In this document: positions 25,615-34,778 of the stretch, piece by piece
Layout: each line of letters opens with the position of its first letter
Numbering within the stretch: position 1 is the first letter of the stretch
NCBI GenBank assembly: GCA_902363665.1
Contig: CABJAW010000017.1
Coordinates: 1 to 64,000 of the forward strand
Source of the DNA: Lachnospiraceae bacterium
Lineage (GTDB): Bacteria; Bacillota; Clostridia; Lachnospirales; Lachnospiraceae
Direction: 5' to 3'
Length of the DNA: 64,000 nt
Program-made: the position numbers and the translations under genes
The notes under the pieces: generated by a model
The model's database searches: none
The model's input: only the letters and a program-made list of their open reading frames with translations
Told to the model about the DNA's origin: nothing

Positions 25615-27078
25615 TTAGTGCTCATATTCTCCGCGGATATCTCCCCTGGGCGGCTCCAGCGGATACTCTCCGGTAAAACAGCCACGGCAGATCGGCAGGC
25701 CGTCGACCAGCTCCGAGAGCCGCTCCAGCCGCAGATACCCCAGAGAATCTGCTCCGATGATCTGACGGATCTCCTCGATCGTGCGGTTATGTGCGATCAG
25801 CTGCTCCCGCTCCGGCACATCCGTTCCAAAATAACACGGATGAAGGAATGGCGGCGAACTTACCCGCATGTGGACTTCCTTTGCCCCTGCCTCGCGCAGC
25901 ATATGGACGATCCGGTCGCTCGTCGTACCACGGACGATCGAGTCATCGATCATGATGACGCGCTTTCCTGCAACCGCCTCTTTTAGCACGTTTAATTTGA
26001 CCCGTACACTTGACTCCCGGCTGCTCTGCTTCGGCTTGATGAAGGTACGGCCGACATAACCATTCTTTACAAAGGCAGTGCCATATGGAATTCCAGACTG
26101 CAGGGAATAGCCAAGCGCAGCCGCATTTCCGGATTCCGGCACGCCTACTACAATATCTGCATCTACCGGCGAATCGATCGCAAGGAAACGCCCCGCCCGG
26201 ATCCGCGACTCATAGACACTGACCCCATCCATATAGCTGTCCGGTCTTCCAAAATAAATGTACTCAAAAATGCATCTTGCACTCTTTTTTGACCCGTCCG
26301 GCGGAAAGCACATACTCCGGTCGGACCGGATCCCCCTATCCGGTGTGATCGTCACGATCTCACCCGGCTCGATGTCCCGCACAAACTCTGCACCGATCGT
26401 ATCGAGCGCACACGTCTCCGATGTGATGATGTACGCATTCCCACGTTTTCCGATACAAAGCGGCTTAAAGCCAAACGGATCACGCGCACCGATCAGTTTT
26501 CGCGGCGACATGACAACGAGTGAATAGGCGCCTTTTAACTTTTTCATCGCCTCAGCGACAGCGCTCTCTACGTTTGCTGTGCGCACACGTGCTCTGGCAA
26601 TGTGGTATGCAATAACCTCAGAATCGATCGTCGTCTGGAAGATCGCTCCGTCATGTGCAAGCTCTTCCCGCAGTTCCGGCGCATTGATCAGGTTTCCGTT
26701 GTGTGCAAGGCCAAGTGTACCCTTGATGTAGTTGAGTACAAGCGGCTGTGCATTTTCGCGTGTGCTGCCTCCCGCAGTGGAATAACGCACATGGCCAACT
26801 CCAATATCCCCCTGAAGCTCTGACAGATTCTTATCGTCAAAAACTTCGTTGACCAATCCCATTCCCTTGTGAGACAGTACTCTGCCTTTCGGTCCGTTCG
26901 TGTCACTGACCGCAATACCGCAGCTCTCCTGACCTCGGTGCTGCAGTGCAAACAGGCCGTAATAGATTGTAGAAGCTACATTTTCCCCCGAAAAATCATA
27001 AATACCAAAGACTCCACATTCCTCTCTCAGATCATCCAAGATGTCTTTCTGTTCATGAATTTCGTTATTCATCCGCAT
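25615..27078 (-). CDS. purF: Amidophosphoribosyltransferase
   Basis: Catalyses the first committed step of purine synthesis, PRPP + Gln to phosphoribosylamine. It belongs to the N-terminal nucleophile family: a ~20-residue propeptide precedes the mature Cys in EECGVFGIYDF. The glutaminase part shows GHVRYSTAG. The PRPP motif VIMIDDSIVRGTT lies in the C-terminal half. CxxC-type iron-sulfur ligands are suggested by the PICRGCFTGEYP tail. Three close ATGs exist; 27078 has the best spacing from GGGAGG, while 27072 is also possible. Confidence 0.94.
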   Translation of the reverse strand: MRMNNEIHEQKDILDDLREECGVFGIYDFSGENVASTIYYGLFALQHRGQESCGIAVSDTNGPKGRVLSHKGMGLVNEVFDDKNLSELQGDIGVGHVRYSTAGGSTRENAQPLVLNYIKGTLGLAHNGNLINAPELREELAHDGAIFQTTIDSEVIAYHIARARVRTANVESAVAEAMKKLKGAYSLVVMSPRKLIGARDPFGFKPLCIGKRGNAYIITSETCALDTIGAEFVRDIEPGEIVTITPDRGIRSDRSMCFPPDGSKKSARCIFEYIYFGRPDSYMDGVSVYESRIRAGRFLAIDSPVDADIVVGVPESGNAAALGYSLQSGIPYGTAFVKNGYVGRTFIKPKQSSRESSVRVKLNVLKEAVAGKRVIMIDDSIVRGTTSDRIVHMLREAGAKEVHMRVSSPPFLHPCYFGTDVPEREQLIAHNRTIEEIRQIIGADSLGYLRLERLSELVDGLPICRGCFTGEYPLEPPRGDIRGEYEH

Positions 27079-27154
27079 TCGCATCCTCCCTTTTTTCACA
27101 CGCAATCCAGTATACATGATTCGAAATCATTGTGCAAGGTCAGATTTGTCTCCG

Positions 27155-27198
27155 CTTCCCTGGCAGTAAAACACTTGCGGTTCCGCTGCCAGGGAAAG
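27155..27198 (-). other. GC-rich hairpin upstream of purF / downstream of the TPR gene
   Basis: CTTTCCCTGGCAG and CTGCCAGGGAAG form a 12-bp stem on the minus strand past the TPR-like gene stop. There is no T-run, so termination is uncertain. Confidence 0.4.
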
Positions 27199-27207
27199 TG
27201 ATTCCAC

Positions 27208-28002
27208 TCAGATTTTTGACGATTTCCGGTACTGTTCTTTCCATTCTTCCAGCACCTGCCCGCGCGGCCGTTGCATCATCCGCTCCTTTTCTTCCTGATA
27301 TTCTTTCTGCATGCATACCTTTGCATTGTGCTCCTGGATCTTCTGTACCAGATACGGGTCGGCATCCAGTTCTTTTAACTTTTCCTGATACTCCTTCCCG
27401 GAAAGGAAAAGCGGAAGCGCACTGATATATTTTCGGAATGTTTCTTTTGTCTTCGTAAGGCGGTACGCCTCCAGAAAACATTCTGCAGCCTGCTCAAACC
27501 GGAACAGTCCCGCATACGCCACGCCCAGGTTATTCCAGATCGCACCGTAAAACTGTACACCGAGCTTGCCCGGACTTTGCCGTTTTAAAATCTGCTGGTA
27601 CTCCCAGACTGCGCGCGCATACATTTTTTCTTTGGCAAGGTAATCTCCGCGCATTTTCTGCTTCATATCCGCTGACTGCACTTCCAGCTTTGCCAGCTCC
27701 TCCTGATATTCCCGCATCTGCGTGTTCGTCAGATAACCGGCCTCCCGGAAAATCGGAAGGATAAAGAATCCGGCTCCATCTTTCTTTTCCAGCTGCTCAT
27801 AGAGCTGACGGTAGAGCTTTTTCAATCCGAGTTCATCCCGCAGCCAGTCCAGAAGCCGCTCATTCATCAGCGTCTCATCGATCAGACAGGCGTTGTTATA
27901 CAGATAAAAGCAGAGCTCTTCCAGCGAATAAATATTTGTGCGGATATTTTCAATATAGTATGGTTTCTTTGCCTGCGGAAGCAGACACAGATCGTAGCTC
28001 AT
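27208..28002 (-). CDS. TPR-like helical protein, unknown function
   Basis: A 264-residue soluble, helical protein. A TPR-like pair of helices is visible near residues 160-195 (AIWNNLGVAYAGLFRFEQAAECFLEAYRL). The C-terminal ~60 residues are very charged and probably coiled coil. I do not recognise the N-terminal domain (MSYDLCLLPQAKKPYYIENIRTNIY). It is the last gene of the operon nrdR - DUF5717-like - DUF5716-like - this gene, with a 25-base gap and an AGGAGG site. It is a likely partner of the two large proteins. Confidence 0.75.
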   Translation of the reverse strand: MSYDLCLLPQAKKPYYIENIRTNIYSLEELCFYLYNNACLIDETLMNERLLDWLRDELGLKKLYRQLYEQLEKKDGAGFFILPIFREAGYLTNTQMREYQEELAKLEVQSADMKQKMRGDYLAKEKMYARAVWEYQQILKRQSPGKLGVQFYGAIWNNLGVAYAGLFRFEQAAECFLEAYRLTKTKETFRKYISALPLFLSGKEYQEKLKELDADPYLVQKIQEHNAKVCMQKEYQEEKERMMQRPRGQVLEEWKEQYRKSSKI

Positions 28003-28027
28003 GTTTTTTCCTCCTGTTTGCTCCGGG

Positions 28028-29341
28028 TCAGAAATGGATTTCTCTTTTCCAGGTCAGTCCGGAGGTCCGGCAGAGTTCGCCGAATCCAAGGTCCTCGATC
28101 TCCACCACGCAGCAGTCGGCTGCTGTAAAGTAAACGGTCATCCGCAGACGTGTGGCACGGTTTGGGCGCTTCGGAAGCCCGCTCAGGCGCAGAATATGCA
28201 AAACCGGCTCTCCTCCCGTGATCGGGCGCGAGGTCAGGCGGAGCTCATTTTCACCATCCGGGATAAACTCACAGGTATGGTGTGCCTCGTACCAGTTGAT
28301 CCCGGCATTTACCAGCGGATAAAGCTCTTCTTTTCCGCGGATGCGCATTTCCATCGCCAGGTTGACCCGGATCATATCACGTCCCCCAAATAAAATTCCG
28401 CGGTCCGCGATCAGGCCGGAGCGCTCCATCGCCGCATAGCAGGCTCCTTTGGAATACAGATTTTTTCCCTGATATGCATGGCGCTTGAAGCACAGAAACT
28501 TAATCGACTGTACTGCCCAGCTCTTGTTAAAATAGGAACCGATCAGGTAACTAACAGACACTACCCTGCGTTCAAACAGCTTTTTGAGTAGCTCAAAAAA
28601 CAGCCGGTCCCGCTCCTCGTTCCATGCTTCATCATCCATTTCCCCACGCACGGACGCATCCATCTTCTGGCTGACAACCAGTTCCGCCCTCGCTACCGCC
28701 GGACGCGTCGAATGATCGATGTGAAGAATATACCCTAAAATCGTCTCATCCACACACTCGATCAGTGCGACGTCGTGATACCACAGTTCTTTTTTCTGAT
28801 TGACCGTATAATAATAAAAAGAAGAGAGATAATCCTGCATAAAGATCTGTTTCCGGTCAATCCCGAGCTTTTGCAGTGCGCCGGTCAGCACCGTGCTCCA
28901 GCGTTTCGTCAGGTCGCGCACCGTCACCATCACTTTCACTTCTGCATTCTGCGCAAGAAGCTTCAGAAAATTCATACACGTACGAATGTAGATTGCAAGC
29001 AGTTCCTCCGGCTCATAGACGATCTCCTGATCCTGCAGCTTTGTTCCATTTTCAATTTTTTCGTAAATGCCGAAGATGCGGAAGCGATCCACCGCTTCCT
29101 CCTCCGTCTGCACATCCGCATCCCACAGATGCCATTCTCCCGCTGCATCCATGCGAAGCCCCATCGGAAGCAGGTAATCGTCCTCTCCCGCAGTACGGCT
29201 CACCGTCAGCGGCTCCTTAACCGACTGATGGAAATACGTCATCTGCGCGTAGTCCCGGTTCAATTCCAGCCCCAGGATCAATTCATTTGATGCCTGTACC
29301 ATCTTTTCAAACACCATCCTGTATTTTCTAGTCTGCTGCAT
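28028..29341 (-). CDS. DUF5716-like protein with degenerate Hsp70/actin-type fold
   Basis: A 437-residue protein, probably of the Clostridia-restricted DUF5716 family (recalled, not searched). The pattern suggests an actin-like ATPase fold: a starting beta hairpin LILGLELNRDYAQMTYF (21-37), a lobe II-like stretch VKVMVTVRDL...LGIDRKQIFMQDYLSSFYYY (135-178), VALIECVDE (191-199) where phosphate loop 2 would be, and YLIGSYFNKSW (265-275) with GKNLYSKGACYAAM (292-305), like the adenosine motif and following helix of Hsp70. The Asp-x-Gly motifs are lost, so ATP hydrolysis is doubtful. Its ATG directly follows the stop of the 1197-aa gene (TAAATG). Confidence 0.75.
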   Translation of the reverse strand: MQQTRKYRMVFEKMVQASNELILGLELNRDYAQMTYFHQSVKEPLTVSRTAGEDDYLLPMGLRMDAAGEWHLWDADVQTEEEAVDRFRIFGIYEKIENGTKLQDQEIVYEPEELLAIYIRTCMNFLKLLAQNAEVKVMVTVRDLTKRWSTVLTGALQKLGIDRKQIFMQDYLSSFYYYTVNQKKELWYHDVALIECVDETILGYILHIDHSTRPAVARAELVVSQKMDASVRGEMDDEAWNEERDRLFFELLKKLFERRVVSVSYLIGSYFNKSWAVQSIKFLCFKRHAYQGKNLYSKGACYAAMERSGLIADRGILFGGRDMIRVNLAMEMRIRGKEELYPLVNAGINWYEAHHTCEFIPDGENELRLTSRPITGGEPVLHILRLSGLPKRPNRATRLRMTVYFTAADCCVVEIEDLGFGELCRTSGLTWKREIHF

Positions 29342-32300
29342 TTACTGCAGAGTAAACAATTCTTTTGTGACATAACCCATCTGCAGATAATTTTCCATCT
29401 CCTGTTCCAGCTGCTGCAGATCCTGTTCCTTTTGAGCACGGATCATGCGGTTGATCAGCTCGTACCCACTTCTGCCGTCTGTCCCTGCATCGGAAAGCTT
29501 CAGCACTCTCTGATCTGTGCGTTTGCGCTCCCCCTGACACTCCTCCTCGAGATAGCACTCGATCTCATCCGCGTAAAACAGCGTAAACTCCCGGACAAAA
29601 ACACCCTCGAAGCAGTTTTTCATCACCTCTTTGCGGTACGCGCCTTCCTTTCCCGCCTCACGGAAAAAGATTGTCACCGTGTGCGATGGGTCACAGACGT
29701 ATTCAACAAAGACATGACCCTCCATCTGATATGGCCGCAGCAACTCTTCATCAAAGCGCATCCAGAACGCAAACCGCATTCCTTTCGTGCTGAATTCTTC
29801 CAGCATCTCTGCCGCATAACCGCGCTGTTTCTTTGAGAGAGTCACCTGTGACGAATAATACTGCAGCAGCGCCAGACGGCAGACCTCTTCCTGCTCTGCC
29901 AGACGATTATTTTCCTTTAAGTAAGCGTAGTCCTTCTCCAGGTAATGGAAAATGCACTCGGCCGTAGCCATCCCTTTTACAAAATATTCATATGCCTTCA
30001 GGTTCAGATAGGCGCAGCAGATTTTTCTTCTGCCCATCTTTCTGGCATAAGCTTCAAAGACCGGTTCCGAACCCTGTGTACCGCTTCCCGTAAAGAGGAT
30101 CATCGTCATGATCTTCTCCTCAAGCAGCATGGTATCCAGCCCAAAGCTTCCGGCCGCCTCCCAGAGATGTTTCATTTCTTCTATGGAACCCTCATAGTAA
30201 AGCAGAAGGTAGCGCAGCAGTTTGTCATCGTACTTCCCGCTCTCAAAACAGAAATGGCACAGGTACAGAAGCATCGTATTTTCGGCAAATTCCAGTTCCA
30301 GTACCATCCGGCTGCAGATCCGTACAAGCTGCAGCAGCGGAATGCCCTCAAATCCATAGACATCCAGAAGAGAAAAAGCATCCTTGCACATCCCCTCTTC
30401 TGCCAGAAGTGTGATCAGCGCCGCTTTATCGACTTTCACATAATCCAGATAATCGATTCCTTCCAGAAAGCCAGGCAGTGATTCGTCCCTTAAATGTTCC
30501 GTATAATAATGCAGTACTGTCTGCCGCAGCTTTCCTCGGTAATCTGCTGAAAATTCCTGCTGTGCACAGCCCTTCACCAGAAACGGAAGCGTCTTCTGAT
30601 TGATCAGGCCCGCCTCCAGACTGATTGCACACACAAACAGGATCATTCCGGCATGTTCCGGAGATACGCACCACTCCAGCATTTCTTTGCTCTCAAACAG
30701 CTTTTTTCTGCTGCAGAACACATCCGCCGGGTAACGTACGCCATCCACATCCTCCACAACTACGATACTGTCCGGATCATAGATCGCAATACTGCATGCG
30801 CCGTCCGAAAATACGGCAGAATATTCCTCTGCCAGACGCTCCGAATGCACCGTCAGGCTGCGCAGCCTCGGAGAATCGGTCGTAAAGCGGTACGTAAACA
30901 GCAGCCTGGAAAGCTGTTCCGTCATATTTCGCGTCATATTTTCTTTGCGGATGAACGTACGGTAAAGCTCAGCCAGATCCTCCGTCATCCGCCCCATTTC
31001 CAGCTGGTCAACCGCAAATTTTTCCATCGCAGCGCGGTAAGTGCGGTACATCTGTGGATCTTTCTCCTGCCTTTTGGCAATCCGTCTGTAAATCGCCGCT
31101 CTTCTGCGGTAGTCAAGTGTCGTATCATAGGCAAAATACATGCGGATGATCTGCGGCATCCTGCAAAGATCCAGCTGCGGTGTGGACTCCATATAGTACT
31201 CATACAATCCGGTCAGACGAAGCTCCTGCGCCACGCCGCGTGCATACCACACAAATGCCTTCTCGTCACGCCGCTCTCCCTTCATCAGCTGCAGACAGAT
31301 CGCCCTTGTCATCTCAGGAGACGGTTCTTTTTCAAACGCAGCTTCCAGAATCTGAAAAAGCTGCGGCGAATATTTTCCGTAATGGGAAGCAAGCACCGCA
31401 AGATGACGGACCATTTCCACAGTCAGCACATCCTCTTTCGCCGCAAAACGCAGTACCTGCAGCTCAAACAGACTGATATGGCGCATCAGAAACGGATTTT
31501 CGAGCAGCGCCTGATATGCTTCATAATATAAAATCCTGCTGCGGCAGCCATATCGGAACTGTTCCGCGGCAGCCTCATACCTTGCCGCCCCATCCCGCAG
31601 CAGATTTTCCTGCAGATAAAATAAAATCCACTGCAGCTTCCAGTTTGTCTTATCCTTATAGAAAAGGGCCCGAATCTCTTCCTCCACCTGATCGACATAC
31701 GACGCTTCCTGATAGAAAAATGTCGTCAGATAGCGGTAAAAACCATAGCAGTCGGGTGTCTTAAAATGACTCTTCCGCGATTCCAGTGCTTCCAGCAGCC
31801 GCAGTGCGCGCTGGCGTTTTCCGGATGCAAAGTAAAGCTGCACCAGAAACAGATCCGCATACGGATCCTCCCCTCCTGCTCTGTGATAGCTGCCAATCAC
31901 ATTGATGGAACGCTCCGTCCACGTCTCCAGATCGATTTTTTTCAGACGGAACCGGATATACAGCTCCTCCAGCTTTTTCTGCAGATTATTGCGGACACGC
32001 CTCTGCTGCCGGTCCGGATGCCCTGCTTCCCGCGAAGCACACACGTCCACCGACAGTCTCTGATACGGCGTCTCAAATACGACCCTCGCATAATTTTTTC
32101 CACCATGCATCTTTTTCGGATCAATCACAAGCTTCAGATCAAAGGTACTTCCGATGAACTCATCTGCCGTAAGCGCCTTTTTTTCCGGCCTTACAAAAAG
32201 TGAATCGGACTCGACCGTGATCTTCTGGAAGCCCCAGCCACTTCGAATCAGCTGCACCGTTTCAGCGGAATCATCCGACAGTTCTTTTATCTCTATTTCT

Positions 32301-32935
32301 GTCCGGTCAAGGGACAGCTGCACCGTTTCCTTATAACCAAACCGGCAAAGAAATTCCTCCAGCGTCTGATAGCTGAAACCGGTCATGCCAAGCGCCTCAT
32401 ACCATGCGTATTTTTCCGGCTCTTTTTTCAGCGCTTCGCCAAACTCCGGGCGCAGGAAGTTGCGGTAAGCCTGCTGAAAATCCTCTTTTGCAAGTGCCGC
32501 CAGTGCGTCGCCTGCGCTTCCTTCCAAAGACAGGTCTTCTGTTTTTTCTTCCGGCTTCGTATCCAGATCCCGTTTTGAACTTTCTTCCGGAAGCGTCAGG
32601 ATATATGGTAAACGATATTCTCCAATGTCACTGCAGATTGTAAAAAAGCCCTGTTCCCTCCCGCCTTCCGGAAATCCGTTTCCATCCGCCTGATAGTGGA
32701 TCTCCGCACGGACTCCCTGAAATTCGATCGGTTCACACCTCATCCGTGGATTTGACGAATAGATAAATCCGCGGATTTTTCTTCCGTCGCGCCCGGCCAG
32801 CGCAAAAGTTCCCCTGACTGCCTTTCCAGGAGCAACTTTTACCTCCAGCTCTTCCGGCGCCATCAAAAGCTTCGGCGCTTCATATTCAAATTTTCCATTC
32901 AATAACTGTTCGATTCTTTTTTTCAATCTGACCAC
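29342..32935 (-). CDS. Very large DUF5717-like protein: beta-sandwich domains plus alpha-solenoid
   Basis: A protein of about 1197 residues with no signal peptide or membrane helix. Residues ~20-115 look like a beta-sandwich (VAPGKAVRGTFALAG, GEYRLPYILTL). A second one lies at ~203-302. Residues ~325-1080 are almost all helical, like a TPR/HEAT-type solenoid. The last ~110 residues return to mixed fold (HVFVEYVCDPSHTVTIFFRE). It resembles the DUF5717 family of Lachnospiraceae (recalled, not searched). The GTG at 32935 starts the frame, but AGGTGG sits better for a TTG at 32926. It begins four bases after nrdR. Function unknown; a scaffold role is inferred. Confidence 0.78.
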   Translation of the reverse strand: MVRLKKRIEQLLNGKFEYEAPKLLMAPEELEVKVAPGKAVRGTFALAGRDGRKIRGFIYSSNPRMRCEPIEFQGVRAEIHYQADGNGFPEGGREQGFFTICSDIGEYRLPYILTLPEESSKRDLDTKPEEKTEDLSLEGSAGDALAALAKEDFQQAYRNFLRPEFGEALKKEPEKYAWYEALGMTGFSYQTLEEFLCRFGYKETVQLSLDRTEIEIKELSDDSAETVQLIRSGWGFQKITVESDSLFVRPEKKALTADEFIGSTFDLKLVIDPKKMHGGKNYARVVFETPYQRLSVDVCASREAGHPDRQQRRVRNNLQKKLEELYIRFRLKKIDLETWTERSINVIGSYHRAGGEDPYADLFLVQLYFASGKRQRALRLLEALESRKSHFKTPDCYGFYRYLTTFFYQEASYVDQVEEEIRALFYKDKTNWKLQWILFYLQENLLRDGAARYEAAAEQFRYGCRSRILYYEAYQALLENPFLMRHISLFELQVLRFAAKEDVLTVEMVRHLAVLASHYGKYSPQLFQILEAAFEKEPSPEMTRAICLQLMKGERRDEKAFVWYARGVAQELRLTGLYEYYMESTPQLDLCRMPQIIRMYFAYDTTLDYRRRAAIYRRIAKRQEKDPQMYRTYRAAMEKFAVDQLEMGRMTEDLAELYRTFIRKENMTRNMTEQLSRLLFTYRFTTDSPRLRSLTVHSERLAEEYSAVFSDGACSIAIYDPDSIVVVEDVDGVRYPADVFCSRKKLFESKEMLEWCVSPEHAGMILFVCAISLEAGLINQKTLPFLVKGCAQQEFSADYRGKLRQTVLHYYTEHLRDESLPGFLEGIDYLDYVKVDKAALITLLAEEGMCKDAFSLLDVYGFEGIPLLQLVRICSRMVLELEFAENTMLLYLCHFCFESGKYDDKLLRYLLLYYEGSIEEMKHLWEAAGSFGLDTMLLEEKIMTMILFTGSGTQGSEPVFEAYARKMGRRKICCAYLNLKAYEYFVKGMATAECIFHYLEKDYAYLKENNRLAEQEEVCRLALLQYYSSQVTLSKKQRGYAAEMLEEFSTKGMRFAFWMRFDEELLRPYQMEGHVFVEYVCDPSHTVTIFFREAGKEGAYRKEVMKNCFEGVFVREFTLFYADEIECYLEEECQGERKRTDQRVLKLSDAGTDGRSGYELINRMIRAQKEQDLQQLEQEMENYLQMGYVTKELFTLQ

Positions 32936-32939
32936 CTGA

Positions 32940-33389
32940 TTAATTTAAAAATTTTTTTAATTCATCCATAAAAGTGTTGACATCCTTGAATTCGCGATAA
33001 ACCGACGCAAAGCGGACGTATGCCACAGCGTCCAGCTCCTTTAGTTTTTCCATCACGATCTCTCCGATCACCTTACTCTCCAGTTCCTTTTCTTCACGGT
33101 TAAAAATTTCCCGCTCCACCTCATCGAGCATCTCCCTGATCTTCTGGATCGGCGTTGGCCGCTTATAGCAGGCACGCATCACACCATCCTCGATCTTTCT
33201 CCTGTCATACTGCTCTCTCGTCCGGTCTTTTTTTATCACAACAAGTGGAATCGTCTCCACTTTTTCATAGGTAGTAAACCGTCTGCCGCACGCGTCACAC
33301 AGACGGCGTCTGCGGATGGAACTGTTGTCATCAGCCGGTCTGGAATCCACCACTCTTGTATCATCCTGATTGCAAAACGGACATTTCAT
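32940..33389 (-). CDS. nrdR: Transcriptional repressor NrdR
   Basis: A 149-residue repressor of ribonucleotide reductase genes. The N-terminal zinc ribbon has MKCPFCNQD and [16 protein letters not shown]. An ATP-cone follows ([28 protein letters not shown]), through which ATP/dATP controls DNA binding. It is the first gene of a four-gene unit with three proteins of unknown function. It has a strong promoter at 33419-33447 and a GGAGG site. Confidence 0.96.
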   Translation of the reverse strand: MKCPFCNQDDTRVVDSRPADDNSSIRRRRLCDACGRRFTTYEKVETIPLVVIKKDRTREQYDRRKIEDGVMRACYKRPTPIQKIREMLDEVEREIFNREEKELESKVIGEIVMEKLKELDAVAYVRFASVYREFKDVNTFMDELKKFLN

Positions 33390-33418
33390 CGGTTTTCCTC
33401 CTCATTCTTCTATCATTG

Positions 33419-33447
33419 AGTATAACCAAAACACGAAATACTGTCAA
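33419..33447 (-). promoter_or_regulatory. Promoter of the nrdR-DUF5717-DUF5716 operon
   Basis: On the minus strand, perfect -35 TTGACA (33442-33447), a 17-base spacer and -10 TATACT (33419-33424), 30 bases before the ATG. No obvious NrdR-box pair was identified. Confidence 0.78.
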
Positions 33448-33511
33448 TCAGGAAAAGCACCATGCCCTCTGCAATCATATATTATATAGAAAGAATGCAC
33501 TGGAGATCCTT

Positions 33512-33826
33512 ATGGGGGAAAAAGAATGCTGCCGTCCAGGCTGCTGTCCGGATCCGCATCCGCATCCCGTCCGGCTGTGCGCCCTGCGTCAGAAGGAAGT
33601 CATCAACATGCGCACCTGCCGTTCCATGGGCTGTATCAGCGACCTGGAAATCGACTGCTGTACCGGCTGTATCCTTGCCCTGGTCGTCCCCGGTCCCGGT
33701 CGGCTGTGCTGGTTTCTCGGACGGGATTTTGAATTTTTCATTCCATGGCGGTGTGTCATACAGATCGGTGCTGATATTATCCTGGTCGATGTGGAAGAGG
33801 AAAAGTGCAAAAAAAGATGTGGATGA
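33512..33826 (+). CDS. YlmC/YmxH family sporulation protein (PRC-barrel)
   Basis: A 104-residue protein. The family core starts at VRLCALRQKEVINMRTCRSMG and continues with DLEIDCCTGCILALVVPGPGRLCWFLGRD and IGADIILVDVEEE, a PRC-barrel fold. Relatives are linked to sporulation in Bacillota. The start at 33512 follows GGAGATCC and adds a short extension rich in Cys, His and Pro (MGEKECCRPGCCPDPHPHP) that the usual family lacks. It converges with sigG and ends inside their shared terminator. Confidence 0.82.
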   Translation: MGEKECCRPGCCPDPHPHPVRLCALRQKEVINMRTCRSMGCISDLEIDCCTGCILALVVPGPGRLCWFLGRDFEFFIPWRCVIQIGADIILVDVEEEKCKKRCG

Positions 33827-33859
33827 ACCGTGTCCTTTCCGGTTCATCCACATCTTTTT
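33811..33859. terminator. Bidirectional terminator between ylmC-like gene and sigG
   Basis: AAAAAGATGTGGATGAACC and GGTTCATCCACATCTTTTT form a 19-bp perfect stem. It includes the stop codons of both converging genes. Confidence 0.9.
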
Positions 33860-34638
33860 CACGTCCGCAGATAATTTTTCATGCTTTTGAGCGCATTCTT
33901 TTCCAGACGGCTCACCTGCGCCTGCGAGATTCCAATTTCACAGGCCACCTCCATCTGGGTCTTTCCCTCGTAAAACCGAAGTTCGATAATGTGGCGCTCC
34001 CGGTCGTCAAGCCGCTTCATCGCTTCTGCGAGGGAAATGGATTCCACCCAGTTCTCTTCCCGGTTTTTCCGGTCACTGATCTGATCCATCACGTACAGCG
34101 TATCCCCGCCCTCCGTATAGACAGGGTCATACAGGCTGACCGGGCTCTGGATCGCATCCATCGCATACGTAATCTCTTCTTTCGAAATCCCGATCTCTGT
34201 CGCGATCTCCTCAATCGTCGGCTCCTTCAAATGCACTCTTGTATAATTTTCTTTTGCATAGATTGCCTTGTATGCGGTATCCCGCAGGGAGCGGCTGACA
34301 CGGATCGAATTATTATCCCGCAGATACCGTCTGATCTCCCCGATGATCATCGGTACCGCATACGTCGAAAACTTCACTTGCAGTCCCGTATCAAAATTAT
34401 CTACCGCCTTCATCAGCCCGATACAGCCAATCTGAAACAGATCATCTGCGTTTTCGCTGCTGCCTGAAAAACGCTTGATCACACTGAGCACAAGCCTTAA
34501 GTTTCCTTTTATATACAGTTCTCTCGCCTTTTCGTCTCCTGCCTTAATCCGTTCAAACAGGAAGTCCTTCTCCTCTGCCGTCAGAACCGGAAGCTTCGAA
34601 GTATTGACCCCGCATATTTCCACTTTATTAAGCGCCAT
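33859..34638 (-). CDS. sigG: RNA polymerase sporulation sigma factor SigG
   Basis: A 259-residue late forespore sigma factor. The conserved N-terminus is NKVEICGVNTSKLPVL. Region 2 has LYIKGNLRLVLSVIKRFSG, DDLFQIGCIGLMKAVDNFD and FSTYAVPMIIGEIRRYLRD. The region 4 helix-turn-helix is MEVACEIGISQAQVSRLEK. The start at 34638 follows CAGGAGGA with eight-base spacing. It sits directly downstream of sigE, as in most spore formers. No confident SigF/SigG promoter could be read in the 140-base gap. Confidence 0.95.
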   Translation of the reverse strand: MALNKVEICGVNTSKLPVLTAEEKDFLFERIKAGDEKARELYIKGNLRLVLSVIKRFSGSSENADDLFQIGCIGLMKAVDNFDTGLQVKFSTYAVPMIIGEIRRYLRDNNSIRVSRSLRDTAYKAIYAKENYTRVHLKEPTIEEIATEIGISKEEITYAMDAIQSPVSLYDPVYTEGGDTLYVMDQISDRKNREENWVESISLAEAMKRLDDRERHIIELRFYEGKTQMEVACEIGISQAQVSRLEKNALKSMKNYLRT

Positions 34639-34778
34639 GTGAATCATCCTCCTGGAATTTGATCTGGGCAAAGCAGATATTCTAGGTCCGCTTCGCTGCT
34701 CAATTAAATGATTCACATTTTCATGGCCGCCTATGCATCCGCCGAAAAAATTTCAGAAAGTTTTCGGCCTTGACAGTT

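Noticed and set aside
34741..34768. Hairpin GCCGAAAA/TTTTCGGC between sigE and sigG as a terminator
   Set aside because: The stem is real, but no T-run follows on the minus strand, so I do not list it as a terminator.
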